In this document: positions 35,059-43,591 of the stretch, piece after piece | Numbering within the stretch: the first letter of the stretch is position 1 | Layout: each line of letters begins with the position of its first letter | Source of the DNA: PALSA-505 sp036267135 | GTDB lineage: Bacteria > Actinomycetota > Actinomycetes > Streptosporangiales > Streptosporangiaceae | Length of the DNA stretch: 64,000 nt | NCBI GenBank assembly: GCA_036267135.1 | Contig: DATAWQ010000082.1 | Span: 13,338-77,337 of the forward strand | Direction: 5' to 3' | Notes under the pieces: generated by a model | Databases searched by the model: none | What the model was told of the DNA's origin: nothing | Seen by the model: only the letters and a program-made list of their open reading frames with translations | Made by a program: the position numbers and the translations under genes

Positions 35059-35780
35059 GACTCACCGATTTCGACGCGCTGAGCTTCGACTGCTACGGCA
35101 CCCTGATCGACTGGGAGGCGGGCCTGGCCGGGGTGCTCGGGCCATGGGCGCACTCGCGCGGGCTTGACACAGGCGATGAGGCGCTGCTGGTGGCCTACTC
35201 CCGGCACGAGGAGCGCGCCGAGGCCGATCATCCGGGCGACGTCTACCCGCGCATCCTCGCCGCCAGCCTGCGCGGCCTGGGCCGCGAGTTCGGCGTCGAG
35301 GTCACTGAGGAGGATGCGGAGCGGCTGGCGGGGTCCGTCCCCGGCTGGCCCGCCTTCCCAGACTCGGCCGGCGCGCTGGCCGATCTCGCCCGCCGGTACC
35401 AGCTGATCATCTTGTCCAACGTGGACCGGGAGTCGTTCGCGGCCAGCAACGAGCGGCTGGGCGTGACGTTCACCAGCGTGATCACGGCGCAGGACGTCGG
35501 TTCCTACAAGCCGTCGCCGCGCAACTTCGAGGCCCTGCTGGCCGAGACCGATCGCCTGGGCGTGCCGCGCGGCCGGCTGTTGCACGTGGCCCAGAGTCTG
35601 TTCCACGACCATGTCCCGGCCCAGCGGGCGGGACTGCCCACCGCCTGGATCAACCGCCGCCATGGCCGGCCCGGCCGTGGCGCCACCCCGGCACCCGCGG
35701 TCGCGGTGACCCCGGACTGGGAGTTCCCATCCCTGCGGGCCTTCGCGGACGCCGTAGCCGCCGAGCCGGTTCCCGGCTGA
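35055..35780 (+). CDS. HAD hydrolase, L-2-haloacid dehalogenase-like
   Basis: A 241-residue HAD-fold protein. The nucleophile loop is ALSFDCYGTLIDWE (first Asp catalytic). Motif II is IILSNVDRESF. The third motif Lys is in DVGSYKPSPRNF, and HVAQSLFHDHVPA matches the late acidic/His loop of type II haloacid dehalogenases. The substrate is a 2-haloacid or a sugar/organic phosphate. It is translationally coupled to the GntR regulator, which probably responds to its substrate. Confidence 0.88.
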   Translation: MRLTDFDALSFDCYGTLIDWEAGLAGVLGPWAHSRGLDTGDEALLVAYSRHEERAEADHPGDVYPRILAASLRGLGREFGVEVTEEDAERLAGSVPGWPAFPDSAGALADLARRYQLIILSNVDRESFAASNERLGVTFTSVITAQDVGSYKPSPRNFEALLAETDRLGVPRGRLLHVAQSLFHDHVPAQRAGLPTAWINRRHGRPGRGATPAPAVAVTPDWEFPSLRAFADAVAAEPVPG

Positions 35781-35834
35781 CCCGCCGCACCGGCTGACCC
35801 GCCGCACCGGCCGGCCCGCCGCACCGGCCGGCCC
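35781..35834. repeat. 17-base tandem repeat
   Basis: Three copies of a CCCGCCGCACCGGC... unit (17 bases) follow directly after the HAD stop codon. They may act as a stalled or structured 3' end. Confidence 0.75.
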
Positions 35835-35943
35835 GAACCCGCCTGCCGAGTGCGATCCGTCTCCAAAAAGTGCCGCACGCGATCTTGATGACGGGGCCAA
35901 AATGCGTGTAATACCGTACCGGGTAACGGGAGGGGATCACGGT

Positions 35944-37566
35944 ATGAGCAGTCAGCATCCAGCGCGCGCTGCCGACACCGGGCACAGCAGGAAGACGCTG
36001 GTCCTGGCCGCGATGATCTTCGCGGTCGCAATGACGTTCATCGATCAGACGATCGTGTCCATTGCCGTGCCCAAGATCCAGTCGGAATTGCACCTGTCGA
36101 TCAACGGTGTGCAATGGGTGGTGAACGGATACCTGCTGGCCCTCGCCGCGATGTTCTCGTTCGGTGGGCGCCTGTCCGACATGATCGGGCATCGCCGGAT
36201 GGTGGTCATCGGCGTGCTGGTGTTCGCCATCTCTTCGGTCTGCTGCGGGCTTACGCCCACGGGGTCCTACGCCGAGACCTGGATCATCGTCTGGCGGGTC
36301 ATCCAGGGCGTGGGCGGGGCCATCATGTACCCGGCGGCGCTGGCCATCGTGGTCTCCGCCTTTCCGGTACGCGAGCGGGGCCGGGCCATGGCCATCTTCT
36401 TCGGTGTGGCCGGCGGGCTCACCTCGGTCGGCCCGATCCTCGGTGGTTACCTGAGCGAGTGGACCTGGCGCGCGATCTTCTGGGTGAACGTGCCGGTGGC
36501 CATCATCGCGCTCGTGCTGACCGCGATCGCCCGCCCGGTGACCGAGACCAGGCCAGGGCGGCTGGACGTGCGCGGCCTCGTGCTGATCTCGGGCGGGGTC
36601 GGCCTGGCCATCTTCGGCCTGCAGCAGACCCAGGTCTGGGGCTGGCGCAACGCCACCACGATCGCCTGCATGGTGGCGGGGGTGCTGCTGCTCATCGCGT
36701 TCTTCGTGGCCGAACTGCGCGAGCGCCAGCCGCTCATCCAGGTCCGCATGTTCAAGATCAGGGCCTTCCTGGTGGAGAACATCGTGCTGTTCACCTCGAT
36801 GATCGTGTTCATCCCGATCTTCTTCTTCGCCAGCGTCTACGCCCAGGTCGCGCTGGGTTACACCTCACAGAACGCCGGTCTGTACCTGCTGTGCTTCTTC
36901 GGCGGCTTCGCGCCGGGCGTCCAGATCGGCGGGCGCCGCCTGGACCGCAGCGGCGCGAAGGAGACCGTGGTGGCCGGTTGCGTCATCGCGGTCGTCGGCC
37001 TGGTGCTGTGGGCGGGCGTGGCCACGCAGCTCAGCCTCGGGCATCAGTGGTACTTCATCGTGCTGTCCGGGTTCGGCATAGGGCTGATGCTCGGGCCCGC
37101 CAACACCGACGCGATCAACCAGGTCGGCAGGCTCTCTTACGGCGAGGCGACCGGGGTGACCCAGACCGTGCGGAACTTCGGGTCGAGCTTCGGCCTGGCC
37201 GCCCTGGGCACGCTGCTCATCACCGTGGAGCGCAGCCACCTGGTCACCAGGCTGCAGGGACTCGGGCTTCCCTCGGCCGCCGCGCACAGTGCCGCCAACT
37301 CGCTGTCCTCGTCCCGTGGGTCGGGCGCGCCGTCGTCGGTGCCGGCCGCGCTGGCGGCGAAGGTGTACCACGCCGCGCGGCTCAGCCTGGCCGACGGCAT
37401 GCGGGCCGTGCTGTACGGCATGGCCGCGACGATGGGGATCGCCGCCATCGTCGCGATCGTCGGCCTGCGCCGCGGCATTCACACCGCCGCGGACACGGCC
37501 GCCGCCGACCCGGACACCGCAGCGGGCGCCCCCGGCGTGGACCGTCCCGCCGCCGATCCCACCTGA
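35944..37566 (+). CDS. MFS transporter, DHA2 (14-helix) drug-efflux type
   Basis: The protein has 540 residues. The sequence shows DHA2 hallmarks: FIDQTIVSIAVPKI (motif D1) in helix 1, WVVNGYLLALA, GGRLSDMIGHRRM (motif A), RVIQGVGGAIMYPAAL (motif B region) and FFGVAGGLTSVGPILGGYL (motif C, antiport). Fourteen hydrophobic helices are expected. It exports drugs or metabolites with proton exchange. ATG 35944 follows GGGAGGGG. It is not paired directly with a regulator. Confidence 0.93.
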   Translation: MSSQHPARAADTGHSRKTLVLAAMIFAVAMTFIDQTIVSIAVPKIQSELHLSINGVQWVVNGYLLALAAMFSFGGRLSDMIGHRRMVVIGVLVFAISSVCCGLTPTGSYAETWIIVWRVIQGVGGAIMYPAALAIVVSAFPVRERGRAMAIFFGVAGGLTSVGPILGGYLSEWTWRAIFWVNVPVAIIALVLTAIARPVTETRPGRLDVRGLVLISGGVGLAIFGLQQTQVWGWRNATTIACMVAGVLLLIAFFVAELRERQPLIQVRMFKIRAFLVENIVLFTSMIVFIPIFFFASVYAQVALGYTSQNAGLYLLCFFGGFAPGVQIGGRRLDRSGAKETVVAGCVIAVVGLVLWAGVATQLSLGHQWYFIVLSGFGIGLMLGPANTDAINQVGRLSYGEATGVTQTVRNFGSSFGLAALGTLLITVERSHLVTRLQGLGLPSAAAHSAANSLSSSRGSGAPSSVPAALAAKVYHAARLSLADGMRAVLYGMAATMGIAAIVAIVGLRRGIHTAADTAAADPDTAAGAPGVDRPAADPT

Positions 37567-37614
37567 CCACCTGATCACCTGCCACCTGACCACCTGACCA
37601 CCTGACCACCTGAC
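37560..37614. repeat. CACCTGAC tandem repeat
   Basis: Six to seven near-identical 8-base units (CACCTGAC, with one CACCTGAT and one CACCTGC) follow and include the stop codon region of the MFS gene. Confidence 0.8.
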
Positions 37615-37651
37615 CGTCCGGCCTCCGGCCTCCGGCCCGATCCTGACCTGG

Positions 37652-38329
37652 TCAGCCGGCGATTCCGGCGGCCCGGCGGAACATCTGCTGGGTGGCCCGG
37701 ACGAGCTGGGTTTCCGTGGGTGGCTGGCCGCCGTGGAAGTGCAGGTCGAGCGCGTGCATCGTCATGTAGAACAGCACGGCCGTCGTCTCGGTGTCATCGA
37801 CCCGGTAGGTACCCGCCGCCACGCCCGCGTCCAGCAGTTCCCGCATGACCTGGGCATGCGGAGTGTGCGCAGGTCCCCGGTGCTGCCCGGCGTGCCGCCC
37901 CCCGGGCCGCGCGGGCTCGGCGCCGCCCGGGCTGGTGACCGCCTGCGGCCGGCCCGGCTGGGCCTGCCCGGGGCGGCCGGGGCCGTGCTCGTGGCCGCCG
38001 TGGTGGAACAGCACCTCGTGCAGTTCGTGCAGTTCGCGGTAGCACTCGAAGGCCGCCTGGACGGTCGCGTCCAGTTTCGCGGCCCAATCCGGCTGGGCGT
38101 CGATGGCGTCCCGCATGCGCTGGGCGAACTGGCTGGAGAACTGCTCCTGCAGGGCGGCCACGAGATCGTCTTTGGAGCCGAAGTACTGGTAGAAAAGGCC
38201 CTTGGAAACCCCGGCGCCGGTGGTGATCTCCTCGAGCGTCGTCGCTGCGATGCCCTTGGTGATGAACAGTGACCGGCCGGCCGCGAGCAGGTCGGCTCGC
38301 CGTTCCTCGGCAGGCTTAGTCCGCGACAT
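37652..38329 (-). CDS. TetR-family regulator
   Basis: The protein has 225 residues. The helix-turn-helix is FITKGIAATTLEEITTGAGVSKGLFYQYFGSKDDL. The C-terminal ligand domain includes a Gly/Pro/His-rich insert (about 108-155). I start at ATG 38329 with GGGAGG 5 bases upstream; a GTG at 38332 precedes it. It is divergent from an MFS gene with a palindrome between, so it probably represses itself and that exporter. Confidence 0.92.
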   Translation of the reverse strand: MSRTKPAEERRADLLAAGRSLFITKGIAATTLEEITTGAGVSKGLFYQYFGSKDDLVAALQEQFSSQFAQRMRDAIDAQPDWAAKLDATVQAAFECYRELHELHEVLFHHGGHEHGPGRPGQAQPGRPQAVTSPGGAEPARPGGRHAGQHRGPAHTPHAQVMRELLDAGVAAGTYRVDDTETTAVLFYMTMHALDLHFHGGQPPTETQLVRATQQMFRRAAGIAG

Positions 38330-38469
38330 CACCGCCTCCCTTCCCCGAAGCCGTTCCCATCTGCCCGGCGCTGGTCGTCCCGTTCCCGTCCGGTTCCGCC
38401 GGCCCCGGTTCCCTTCGCCCGGCCTACCGGCCGGGGTGATCGTACCTAGGTTCCACCATTGGGTGACCC

Positions 38470-38490
38470 CCAGTCAATTCAATTGACTGG
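38470..38490. promoter_or_regulatory. Perfect palindrome, TetR operator candidate
   Basis: Two 10-base arms, CCAGTCAATT and AATTGACTGG, flank one central base. A second, overlapping dyad (TGACTG ... CAGTCA, to about 38500) lies beside it. The site is in the gap between the divergent TetR and MFS genes, 30 bp from the MFS start. Confidence 0.8.
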
Positions 38491-38519
38491 CGGTCAGTCA
38501 CCCTGCGAAACTCGGCGCC

Positions 38520-39836
38520 ATGGGACGCGGCGCGAAGTGGCTCAGGGGACCGGCGCGGCGGGTGCTCATCGATCTCACGCCGTTGCGCCGCTCGCGGGAC
38601 TTCCGGATTCTCGTCTCCGGTGAGCTGGCGTCGGTGCTGGGCTCGCAGCTCACCGCGGTCGCCGTGCCCTATCAGGTGTACCGGCTGACCCATTCCTCCC
38701 TCGACGTCGGCCTGGTCTCGCTGGCTGCGCTGTTTCCGCTGATCATCGGTTCGCTGCTCGGCGGGTCACTGGCCGACGCCGTCGACCGCCGTCGCGTGCT
38801 GCTGACGGTCGAGGCGCTGAGCGCGTTGTGCGGCGCCGGGCTGGCCATCAACGCCGACACGGCCTCGGCCCTGTGGCCGCTGTTCCTGCTGCCGGCGATC
38901 GCCGCCGGGCTGAGCGGCTGCGACAGCTCGGCCCGCAACGCCATCGTGCCGAACATGGTCAAGCGGTCGGAGGTGCCGGCCGCCAACGCGATGTTCCAGT
39001 CGCTGTTCCAGCTCGGCGGCGTGGCCGGGCCGGCCGTGGCCGGGCTGCTGCTGGCCGGGGCCGGGATTAGGTTCGTGTACTGGCTGGACACGGCCGGCTA
39101 CATCATCTGCATGGGCGCGGTGTTCCTGATCTCCCCGCAGCGCCCGGCGCACACCGGGCACACGCCGGGGGTGCGCTCGATCATCGAGGGGTTCCGGTAC
39201 CTGCGCGGCCGCCAGGGCATTCAGGGCGCCTACCTGCTCGACATCAACGCGATGGTGTTCGGTATGCCCAGGGCGCTGTTCCCCGCGCTGGCCTCGACGG
39301 TGTTCGGCGGCGGCGCCTCGACGGTCGGCTTCCTGTACGCGGCGCCGGGGGCCGGGGCCCTGATCGGCGCGGTGACGACCGGCTGGGTCGGCAAGGTCCG
39401 CCGCCAGGGGCTGGCAGTGATCATCGCGGTCATCGCGTGGGGGCTGGCGATAACCGGCTTCGGGCTGGTGACCTGGCTGCCCGCCGCCCTGGTGCTGCTG
39501 GCCGTCGCCGGGTGGGCCGACGTGATCTCGGCGGTGTTCCGCAACACGATCCTTCAGCTCGCCGCGCCGGATGAGCTCCGGGGCCGGCTGCAGGGCGTGC
39601 AGATGGCCGTGGTCGCTGGTGGCCCCAGCCTGGGCGACATGGAGGCGGGCGCGGTGGCCACCGCCTTCGGTGACAGCACGTCGGTGATCTCGGGCGGCCT
39701 CGCCTGCATCGCAGGCGCGCTGCTGCTGGCCCGTCTGCTGCCCGGGTTCCGCCGCCAGCGGGCCGCGTCACCCACCGCGCCGGCCTCCGGAGAAGCCACA
39801 CCGGGGGAGGAGAGCGACCGCCCGGTGCCGGCCTGA
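38520..39836 (+). CDS. MFS transporter, EntS-like (MFS_3) efflux type
   Basis: A 438-residue protein with 12 expected helices. It begins TPLRRSRDFRILVSGELASVLGSQLTAVAVPYQVY, typical of the MFS_3/EntS family, and has LLGGSLADAVDRRRVLLTVE (motif A). Related transporters export siderophores or drugs. No biosynthetic genes are adjacent. Control by the divergent TetR protein is likely. The ribosome site of ATG 38520 is weak. Confidence 0.88.
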   Translation: MGRGAKWLRGPARRVLIDLTPLRRSRDFRILVSGELASVLGSQLTAVAVPYQVYRLTHSSLDVGLVSLAALFPLIIGSLLGGSLADAVDRRRVLLTVEALSALCGAGLAINADTASALWPLFLLPAIAAGLSGCDSSARNAIVPNMVKRSEVPAANAMFQSLFQLGGVAGPAVAGLLLAGAGIRFVYWLDTAGYIICMGAVFLISPQRPAHTGHTPGVRSIIEGFRYLRGRQGIQGAYLLDINAMVFGMPRALFPALASTVFGGGASTVGFLYAAPGAGALIGAVTTGWVGKVRRQGLAVIIAVIAWGLAITGFGLVTWLPAALVLLAVAGWADVISAVFRNTILQLAAPDELRGRLQGVQMAVVAGGPSLGDMEAGAVATAFGDSTSVISGGLACIAGALLLARLLPGFRRQRAASPTAPASGEATPGEESDRPVPA

Positions 39837-39868
39837 CCGCGCGATGCGCGCCGCCAGGCCGGCACCGG
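39822..39868. terminator. Bidirectional terminator hairpin
   Basis: A perfect 14-base stem (CCGGTGCCGGCCTG with CAGGCCGGCACCGG) includes an inner GCGC pair. It overlaps the MFS stop codon and lies between convergent genes. Confidence 0.85.
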
Positions 39869-39873
39869 CGGGT

Positions 39874-41880
39874 TCAGCTGTGCAGCTTGGCCAGTTCCGC
39901 TTCGACCATGGCCTCGTGCTCCTGCTCGTCACGCCGGGCGTCGGACGGCTTCCACCGGCCCCGCAGCAGCGGGATGCTCAGCAGGAAGAGGACGATCCCG
40001 GCGAAGCACACCCAGTACCAGGTTCGCCACTGGCTGGCCGTCTGCGCGGCCGCCTTCTGGACGGCCGCCGCATGCGCGCCCAGATAGGCCAACACGGATG
40101 CCGGCACCTTGGCCAGCGCCGTGAGCTGCGTCGTGTAGGGCGCGATAGTCGTCAGATCGGCCGAGTAGGGCGCGATGGTCTTCAGGTCAGCCGCGTACGG
40201 GGCGACGGTCTTCAGCGCGGGCCCGACCGCGATCACGCCAGCGATGGCCGCCTGATTGGCCGAGATGGTGGTGAGGATCTTTAGGCCCTTGGCGCCGCCT
40301 CCGGCGGCCGTGACCGCCTGGGCCGACAGGGCGGGCGGGATCTTGGCCGGGTTGGTGTACTTGGCCAGCTTGGCGAACAGCGTCGGGTTGGACTCGATCA
40401 CCGCGAGTTCGGGCGCGAACTTCTGCGCGTTCCCCAGTTGCGTCGCGTCGGTCTTGGCGGTGGCCAGCACCGGCGGCGGGATCTTCTGCGCGGTGGCCAG
40501 GACGGACGGCGGGATCTTCTTTACGGCCGCCACGACCTGCGGATGAGTCTGCGCGAACGCGAGCTGAGTCTTGTACGTGGCCGCATATGCCTGCACGGTC
40601 GATCCGTAGTTGACCAGCGGGGTGACCGAGTTGATGACCAGGGGGATGATCAGGAACGAGATGAAGATGACCACGCGGATGATCCAGCCCCAGATGGCCA
40701 GGCCGGTGGCGGTGAGCGCCGGGTTGCGGGCCTCGACGGTCTCGGTGAAGCTGGCCATCCACGGCGTGTAGGCCACGCCGAGGAAAAACGCCCCGATGGC
40801 CAGGATGATGGCGAGCGTGTAGTAGCTGGGGTGGTGGCCGGCCTGCAGCAGGTAGACCACGGTCGCCGCCGCGGCGCCGATTCCGCCGATCACCATGAAG
40901 GGCTTGCGCACCCGGAGCCGGTCGGAGACCAGCCCGACCAGGATCACCGCGATGACGTTGAAACCCCAGTTCCAGTTGCCGAGCCCGTTGGCGTCCTTGA
41001 TCGAGAAGCCGAACACGGTGCTCAGGTAGATGAGGCTGAACGCGACGGCCGTGTAGTAGATGAGCAGCATCACGGCCACGGCAACTGAAGAGATGATCAC
41101 GTCTGCCTTGAGCAGTTGACGCCACGGGTGGCGCAGCGCCGCCTCGATGTCCAGGCCCTTGGCCCGAGCCTCGATCAGGGCCCGGTCGCGCATCGTCACC
41201 ATGAGCTGGTCCCGCAGTTGCGGGGACAGTTCGCGCAGCCCGACCAGCGCGATCACGAACACGACCAGGCCGACTACGCCGCAGATGCGGAACTCGTGTG
41301 TCCAGAACCTGGTGTTGTGCACGATGGCGGGGATGGTGGCGCTGCCCACGACCGCGACGATCAGGCTCCCGACTACCGGCCCGCTGGTCCAAAAGCCCAT
41401 GGCCGTGGCCCGGCCCACCTGCGGGGAGAAGTCCCGGATCAGGGCGGGTGTGGCCACCAGGCAGACGCCCTCGATCAGGCCGACCACGAAGTACTCGATG
41501 CCGAAGGCCCACCGACTGGTCGCGGCCGGGATGATAAACAGGGTGAACACCCCGGTCAGGAACAGGCCGCCAACGACCAGGTTGGCCCGCCCCCACCGGT
41601 CGGTGATGCCGGCGAACAGCGAGCCGAAGGCACCGATCAGGTTGCCGAACGCCAGGATGACTACAAAGAACGTAAAGCTCATGTGCAGGTTGGCCAGCAT
41701 CAGCGTGGACACCGAGCCGACCACGTAAAGCTCGTAATACAACGTGATGGTGGCCAGCACGGTGATGGCCAGGTAGACGGTGCGGGCGGTGGTGTCCGGA
41801 TAGCCGCCGAGTTGCCGGCGCCACAGTGCCGACAGGCCTCTGCCCCTACCGGGGACTGTGTCCGCTGCAGTCGCATTCAT
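39874..41880 (-). CDS. MFS transporter with a long alanine-rich extracytoplasmic insert
   Basis: The protein has 668 residues. Eleven helices of a 12-helix MFS fold run to about residue 445 (MLANLHMSFTFFVVILAFGNLIGAFGSL, FAGITDRWGRANL as motif A). A segment of about 180-190 residues of Ala/Pro/Lys-rich repeats follows (IPPSVLATAQ, IPPPVLATAK, LKTVAPYAADLKTIAPYSADL). The last helix (WYWVCFAGIVLFLLSIPLL, about 625-645) and a charged tail end the protein. The insert should face outside. ATG 41880 has GAGGA just upstream. It is divergent from a TetR gene with AT-rich dyads between. Confidence 0.88.
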   Translation of the reverse strand: MNATAADTVPGRGRGLSALWRRQLGGYPDTTARTVYLAITVLATITLYYELYVVGSVSTLMLANLHMSFTFFVVILAFGNLIGAFGSLFAGITDRWGRANLVVGGLFLTGVFTLFIIPAATSRWAFGIEYFVVGLIEGVCLVATPALIRDFSPQVGRATAMGFWTSGPVVGSLIVAVVGSATIPAIVHNTRFWTHEFRICGVVGLVVFVIALVGLRELSPQLRDQLMVTMRDRALIEARAKGLDIEAALRHPWRQLLKADVIISSVAVAVMLLIYYTAVAFSLIYLSTVFGFSIKDANGLGNWNWGFNVIAVILVGLVSDRLRVRKPFMVIGGIGAAAATVVYLLQAGHHPSYYTLAIILAIGAFFLGVAYTPWMASFTETVEARNPALTATGLAIWGWIIRVVIFISFLIIPLVINSVTPLVNYGSTVQAYAATYKTQLAFAQTHPQVVAAVKKIPPSVLATAQKIPPPVLATAKTDATQLGNAQKFAPELAVIESNPTLFAKLAKYTNPAKIPPALSAQAVTAAGGGAKGLKILTTISANQAAIAGVIAVGPALKTVAPYAADLKTIAPYSADLTTIAPYTTQLTALAKVPASVLAYLGAHAAAVQKAAAQTASQWRTWYWVCFAGIVLFLLSIPLLRGRWKPSDARRDEQEHEAMVEAELAKLHS

Positions 41881-41964
41881 GCGGTCCTCGCAATGGTCGT
41901 CGGGCCTAAGCCCGGATGCCGGGAGCGCCGAGGCCGGCCCGCGTCGGCGCGTTAGCACACGTGC

Positions 41965-41995
41965 TGTGCTAGCACATAAGTACTAGTACGTACTT
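41965..41995. promoter_or_regulatory. Operator-like dyads between MFS and TetR genes
   Basis: A perfect palindrome TGTGCTAGCACA (41965-41976) is followed by an AAGTAC ... GTACTT dyad (41978-41995). They lie 23-54 bases before the TetR start in the divergent gap, which is notably AT-rich. Confidence 0.7.
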
Positions 41996-42018
41996 TTGTT
42001 GTTCGTTATGTTAGGAGT

Positions 42019-42717
42019 GTGTCCGCACTCAGACAAGAGGGTGTGCTCGCCGGTACCCACGAAGGTGAGCCCGGCCTGCCCCGTGGCCGCAGCGGACTGC
42101 CCGCCGAGGAGGTGCGCGCGGCCCAGCGGGAACGCTTGCTCCGGTCGGCCGTGGCCGCGGTGGCCAGGCGCGGGTTCGGCGAAACCACCGTGGCCGAGAT
42201 CGTCCGCGGCGCCCGCGTGTCCAAGGCCGCCTTCTACGCGCACTTCACCGATAAGGAGGATTGTTTCCTCGCCGCCACCGGTCAGGGCCGCGAACTGATG
42301 ATCGACCGGGTCATCGCCGCGGCCAAGGCGCTGCCCCCGGCCGCGTCCGCCGAGGATGTGCTGCGCGCCGGGCTGCGGGCCTTTCTGGAGTTCCTGGTGC
42401 AGGAGTCGACCTTCACCCGCGCGTTCTACATCGACATGCCCGCGGTGGGCACCCGCGCGGTCGAGCGGATCGAGAACGCGCAGCACAGCTTCGCGCGGCT
42501 GAACCGGGCCTGGCACGAGCGCGCCCGCCTCGACCATCCCGACTGGCCCACCGTGCCCTACCAGGCCTATTTCGCCCTGGCCGGCGCCACCACCGAGCTC
42601 ATCCGCGCCGAGGTCAGGCAGGGCCGGACCGAGACCATGGCCAACCTGGAGGACACGCTTGTCTGCCTGCACCTGGCCGTTCTCGCCGCCCGCCCCTGGA
42701 TCGCCCCCATGCCCTGA
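42019..42717 (+). CDS. TetR-family regulator
   Basis: The protein has 232 residues. It carries an N-terminal helix-turn-helix (VAAVARRGFGETTVAEIVRGARVSKAAFYAHFTDKEDCF). The C-terminal half has FLVQESTFTRAFYIDMPAVG and YQAYFALAGATTELIRAEV. The start is uncertain: GTG 42019 is only one base after AGGAG, and GTG 42043 is an alternative. It probably represses the divergent MFS gene through the palindromes. Confidence 0.88.
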   Translation: MSALRQEGVLAGTHEGEPGLPRGRSGLPAEEVRAAQRERLLRSAVAAVARRGFGETTVAEIVRGARVSKAAFYAHFTDKEDCFLAATGQGRELMIDRVIAAAKALPPAASAEDVLRAGLRAFLEFLVQESTFTRAFYIDMPAVGTRAVERIENAQHSFARLNRAWHERARLDHPDWPTVPYQAYFALAGATTELIRAEVRQGRTETMANLEDTLVCLHLAVLAARPWIAPMP

Positions 42718-42726
42718 AGCGCGGGA

Positions 42727-43587
42727 TTACGACCGGGCCAGAGCGGTCCGGTAGAGGGCATCCACGCTCGGCCCGAATCTGGCCGCGTACGACACACCCG
42801 ACGTGTCGCCACCCTTCTCGTAGCCGCCGATCACGCCGATCAAGGTGCCCAGACCGGTCGACGGGCTGACCCCCGACAGCAGCGGGCTGCCACTGGTGCC
42901 GAAGCTGTAGCCGGTGCAGTCGAACTGGAGCTGGTCCGGGCTGAACCAGCGCATCTGGTTGGTGCAGCGGATCGGCACGTCACTGTTACTCGGATAGCCG
43001 GTGACCTGGACGGCCTGCCCGTACGGCTCGGCGAAGCTGAGCTGCTCGGAGCCGGTGAGCCTGGCCACGTCGCCGTCACCCCGCCCGCCCACGGCCAAGA
43101 AGGCCACATCGTCGTCGGGGTCGGCCGACGCGGCCCAGGCGTGGTCCACGATCACCTGGGTGACGGGCCAGACTCCGTAGGGAGCCCGGCCGCCGTGGTA
43201 GTCCGGCACGAACACCACGTGGCCGGACGGGACGTGGCTTATGCAGTGGGCGGCGGTGAGCAGCAGGTTGCCGTGCGGGCTGCTCACCACGCTCGCGGTG
43301 CAAAAGTGGCTGCCCAGGCGGCCGCCGGTGCCCGCGAACAGGGCACCGATGGCCGGACTGCCGCCGGACACGCTGGCCTGCGCCATCGGCCCGGGGCTCA
43401 GCTCCGCGTGCTGGGCCAGCGACTGCACGGCGGCCGACAGCCTGCCCCGCAGACGGCTCGGGTTCGGCCGGGCGGGGTGCATCAGCAGCAGCACCAAGCC
43501 GACGGTCGCCACGCTGGCCACGGCCACGGCGATCGGATTCGGCCATCGGCTGGCCGGGCGGCCAGCCGCCCTGTGCCCCCTCCCCAT
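42727..43587 (-). CDS. Secreted or membrane-anchored trypsin-like serine protease
   Basis: The protein has 286 residues. A hydrophobic segment near residues 18-36 is a signal anchor. The protease domain has His114 (LLTAAHC), Asp160 (DPDDDVAFLA) and Ser232 (SFGTSGSPLL), with Cys pairs in FCTASV/AAHC and RCTNQ/FDCTG. It is a streptogrisin-like extracellular protease by layout. The stop of the TOPRIM gene upstream is 4 bp before its start, so they form an operon. The reading frame is open back to 43917. Confidence 0.85.
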   Translation of the reverse strand: MGRGHRAAGRPASRWPNPIAVAVASVATVGLVLLLMHPARPNPSRLRGRLSAAVQSLAQHAELSPGPMAQASVSGGSPAIGALFAGTGGRLGSHFCTASVVSSPHGNLLLTAAHCISHVPSGHVVFVPDYHGGRAPYGVWPVTQVIVDHAWAASADPDDDVAFLAVGGRGDGDVARLTGSEQLSFAEPYGQAVQVTGYPSNSDVPIRCTNQMRWFSPDQLQFDCTGYSFGTSGSPLLSGVSPSTGLGTLIGVIGGYEKGGDTSGVSYAARFGPSVDALYRTALARS

Positions 43588-43591
43588 GCCC

